A DNA stretch of 64,000 nt from Palsa-504 sp963822765. GTDB taxonomy: Bacteria > Actinomycetota > Actinomycetes > Streptosporangiales > Streptosporangiaceae. The DNA is taken from NCBI GenBank assembly GCA_963822765.1, contig CAWGJL010000054.1:62001-126000 (forward strand). The letters run 5' to 3'. Below the pieces are notes generated by a model. That model was not told where the DNA came from, did not search any database, and saw only the letters and a program-made list of their open reading frames with translations. This document shows, in pieces, positions 62,906-64,000 of the stretch (positions within the stretch are counted from its first letter, which is position 1; the number at the start of each line of letters is the position of its first letter). The position numbers and the translations under genes are program-made.

Positions 62906-63185
62906 ACGCCAAGGCTACGTCCGGTTGTCCCCTGACAACAGCATCCCGGTGTGTTGCCCGCTGGTACGGCGCGGCCCGCCACCGTTCCCGGAGGTGCCCC
63001 GGCCTACGCCATCCGGCTTGTAGGATCGGCTAGGGCACAGATGAACACCCGAGACGCGACGGCCTGCGACGGCCGCCCGGCGGAAGCCCAGATAATGCGG
63101 AAGCCCAGAAAACTGAGCCAATCCCTTAAGTCCCTGGTCTTGCTACGTGGACCGCTTCTGGGTCGGCCATAGGAAAGTGACGAGG
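62906..63185. other. Divergent spacer between pafA and a methyltransferase gene
   Basis: 280 non-coding bases that must hold promoters for both genes. I see no tRNA, strong hairpin or recognisable operator. Confidence 0.4.
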
Positions 63186-63846
63186 ATGGGGATCGATTAC
63201 CAGCGGCTGTACGAGTACCGCTTCCGGGATGTCGACCAGGTGAGCCGCCAGGCGGTCTGGCGTGAGATCGCCGCCGATATCTACCGCCGCATGGGCGCCC
63301 CGACTAAGGTGCTCGACCCCGCCGCGGGGCGCTGCGAGTTCATCAACGCGGTCCCCGCAGCGGAGCGGTGGGCGGTGGACACGGTTGATCACAACGAATT
63401 CCGTCATCCCGACATTAAAGTGATAATTGCCGACATCCTGGACGCTGACCTTCCAGCGGACTATTTCGACGGGGTTTTCGTTTCCAACTTCCTCGAGCAT
63501 CTGCCCAGCCAGGACGCGGTCGGCACGGTGCTGGCCAAGCTGCGTGAATCGATGGAACCCGGCGGGACGATTGCCGTCCTCGGCCCGAACTTCAGGTACT
63601 GCGCGAACGAGTATTTCGACTGCGCCGACCACACGCTCGCGCTGACCCACGTGGCAGTGGTGGAGCATCTGTACGCGGCCGGCTTTCGAGGTCACCGCGG
63701 TTATCCCGCGGTTCCTGCCCTACTCTTTCCGCGGCCGGATTCCCGCTTCTGCCGCGCTGGCGCGGATCTACCTTCGAGTTCCCTTGTTCTGGCGAGTGCT
63801 GGGGAAGCAATTTCTCGTGCTCGGGGTCAAGGGGCGGGAGGACTGA
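63186..63846 (+). CDS. Class I SAM-dependent methyltransferase with one apparent +1 frameshift
   Basis: About 219 residues. The SAM motif is VLDPAAGRCEFINAVP, the second motif ADILDADLPADYFDGVFVSNFLEHL, then PGGTIAVLGPNFRYC. After VEHLYAAGF the frame is lost; one base over it continues as EVTAVIPRFLPYSFRGRIPASAALARIYLRVPLFWRV to a TGA at 63844-63846. An extra T in the run at 63684-63686 explains it. The start is ATG 63186 or GTG 63177. This subgroup is often in polysaccharide loci; substrate is unknown. Confidence 0.8.
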
Positions 63847-64000
63847 GCAGGTTCGTGTTCCAGACCAGCACGGTATACGGGCCGACGTGGTAGGTACGGA
63901 CGGGCGCGCCTAGGGCCGCCAGGGCCGAGGCGCTGGGCTTCCAGTGACTGAAGTAGTCAGTCCCGTTCTCGGTGACCAAGAAGGTCGCCCGCTGCGAGGC
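63827..64000 (-). CDS. 3' end of an unidentified gene
   Basis: 57 codons open to the window edge, ending VRTYHVGPYTVLVWNTNLL and then SPPAP with TGA at 63827-63829. The tone (TDYFSHWKPSASALAALGAP) resembles C-terminal soluble parts of membrane glycosyltransferases, but the piece is too short to be sure. It overlaps the corrected end of the convergent methyltransferase gene by 20 bases. Confidence 0.5.
   Translation of the reverse strand, partial: ASQRATFLVTENGTDYFSHWKPSASALAALGAPVRTYHVGPYTVLVWNTNLLSPPAP

Noticed and set aside
62906..63185. tRNA genes in this and other spacers
   Set aside because: I looked for T-loop-like GGTTCGAATCC sequences and paired acceptor arms in all spacers over 150 bases and found none.

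Overview
This is a high-GC actinobacterial chromosome segment. The evidence is the Pup-proteasome system (prcA, prcB, pup, dop, ARC/Mpa ATPase, pafA, pafB, pafC), a FasR-type PucR regulator ahead of a type II fatty-acid synthase cluster, and several actinobacterial signature families (DUF3090, SCO1664-like, MSMEG_4193-like, DUF3866, DUF3099, DUF1707-FHA). Gene content fits a Streptosporangiales, Catenulisporales or Frankia-like lineage, but I cannot name the species. No rRNA, tRNA, CRISPR array, prophage or insertion sequence is visible.

Layout: 1-6.6 kb, fasR-fabD-fabH-acpP-fabF-accD (+). 7-15 kb, the proteasome core read leftwards (M50 protease, trmI, arc, dop, pup, prcB, prcA). 15-17 kb, a methyltransferase and a RecB-like Fe-S nuclease. 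16.8-26 kb, an oligopeptide ABC operon (dppC, lipoprotein SBP, dppB, dppD, dppF) ending in a transmembrane Ser/Thr kinase whose extracellular part is a paralogue of the operon's own binding protein. 26-35 kb, a membrane protein, a HAD hydrolase, metH, a PAC2 protein, the SCO1664/DUF3090/phosphatase trio and a DUF1707-FHA protein. 35-41 kb, a second oligopeptide ABC operon with a DppD-DppF fusion. 42-44.5 kb, purU-fabI-fabG. 44.6-48 kb, tldD-tldE-DUF3099, followed by a structured non-coding element. 48.7-51.3 kb, a PadR-linked drug-efflux-type ABC transporter, then a repeat-rich non-coding stretch. 52-63 kb, a cysteine dioxygenase-like protein, helY, tatC, tatA, pafC, pafB, DUF3866, an FKBP lipoprotein and pafA. 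A methyltransferase and a partial gene close the window.

Together the window holds most of FAS-II (FabD, FabH, ACP, FabF, FabG, FabI and an acyl-CoA carboxylase beta subunit; no dehydratase seen), the whole pupylation and proteasome pathway in two separated blocks, a Tat translocon core, and two peptide importers, one of which carries its own kinase receptor.

Two genome-wide properties stand out. First, about a dozen genes have apparent single-base frameshifts, and nearly all are +1 insertions in otherwise intact reading frames, so residual sequencing error is the leading explanation. Second, at least two families of short GC-rich palindromic repeats are scattered through the window, in spacers and also in frame inside conserved genes (purU, DUF3866, helY).
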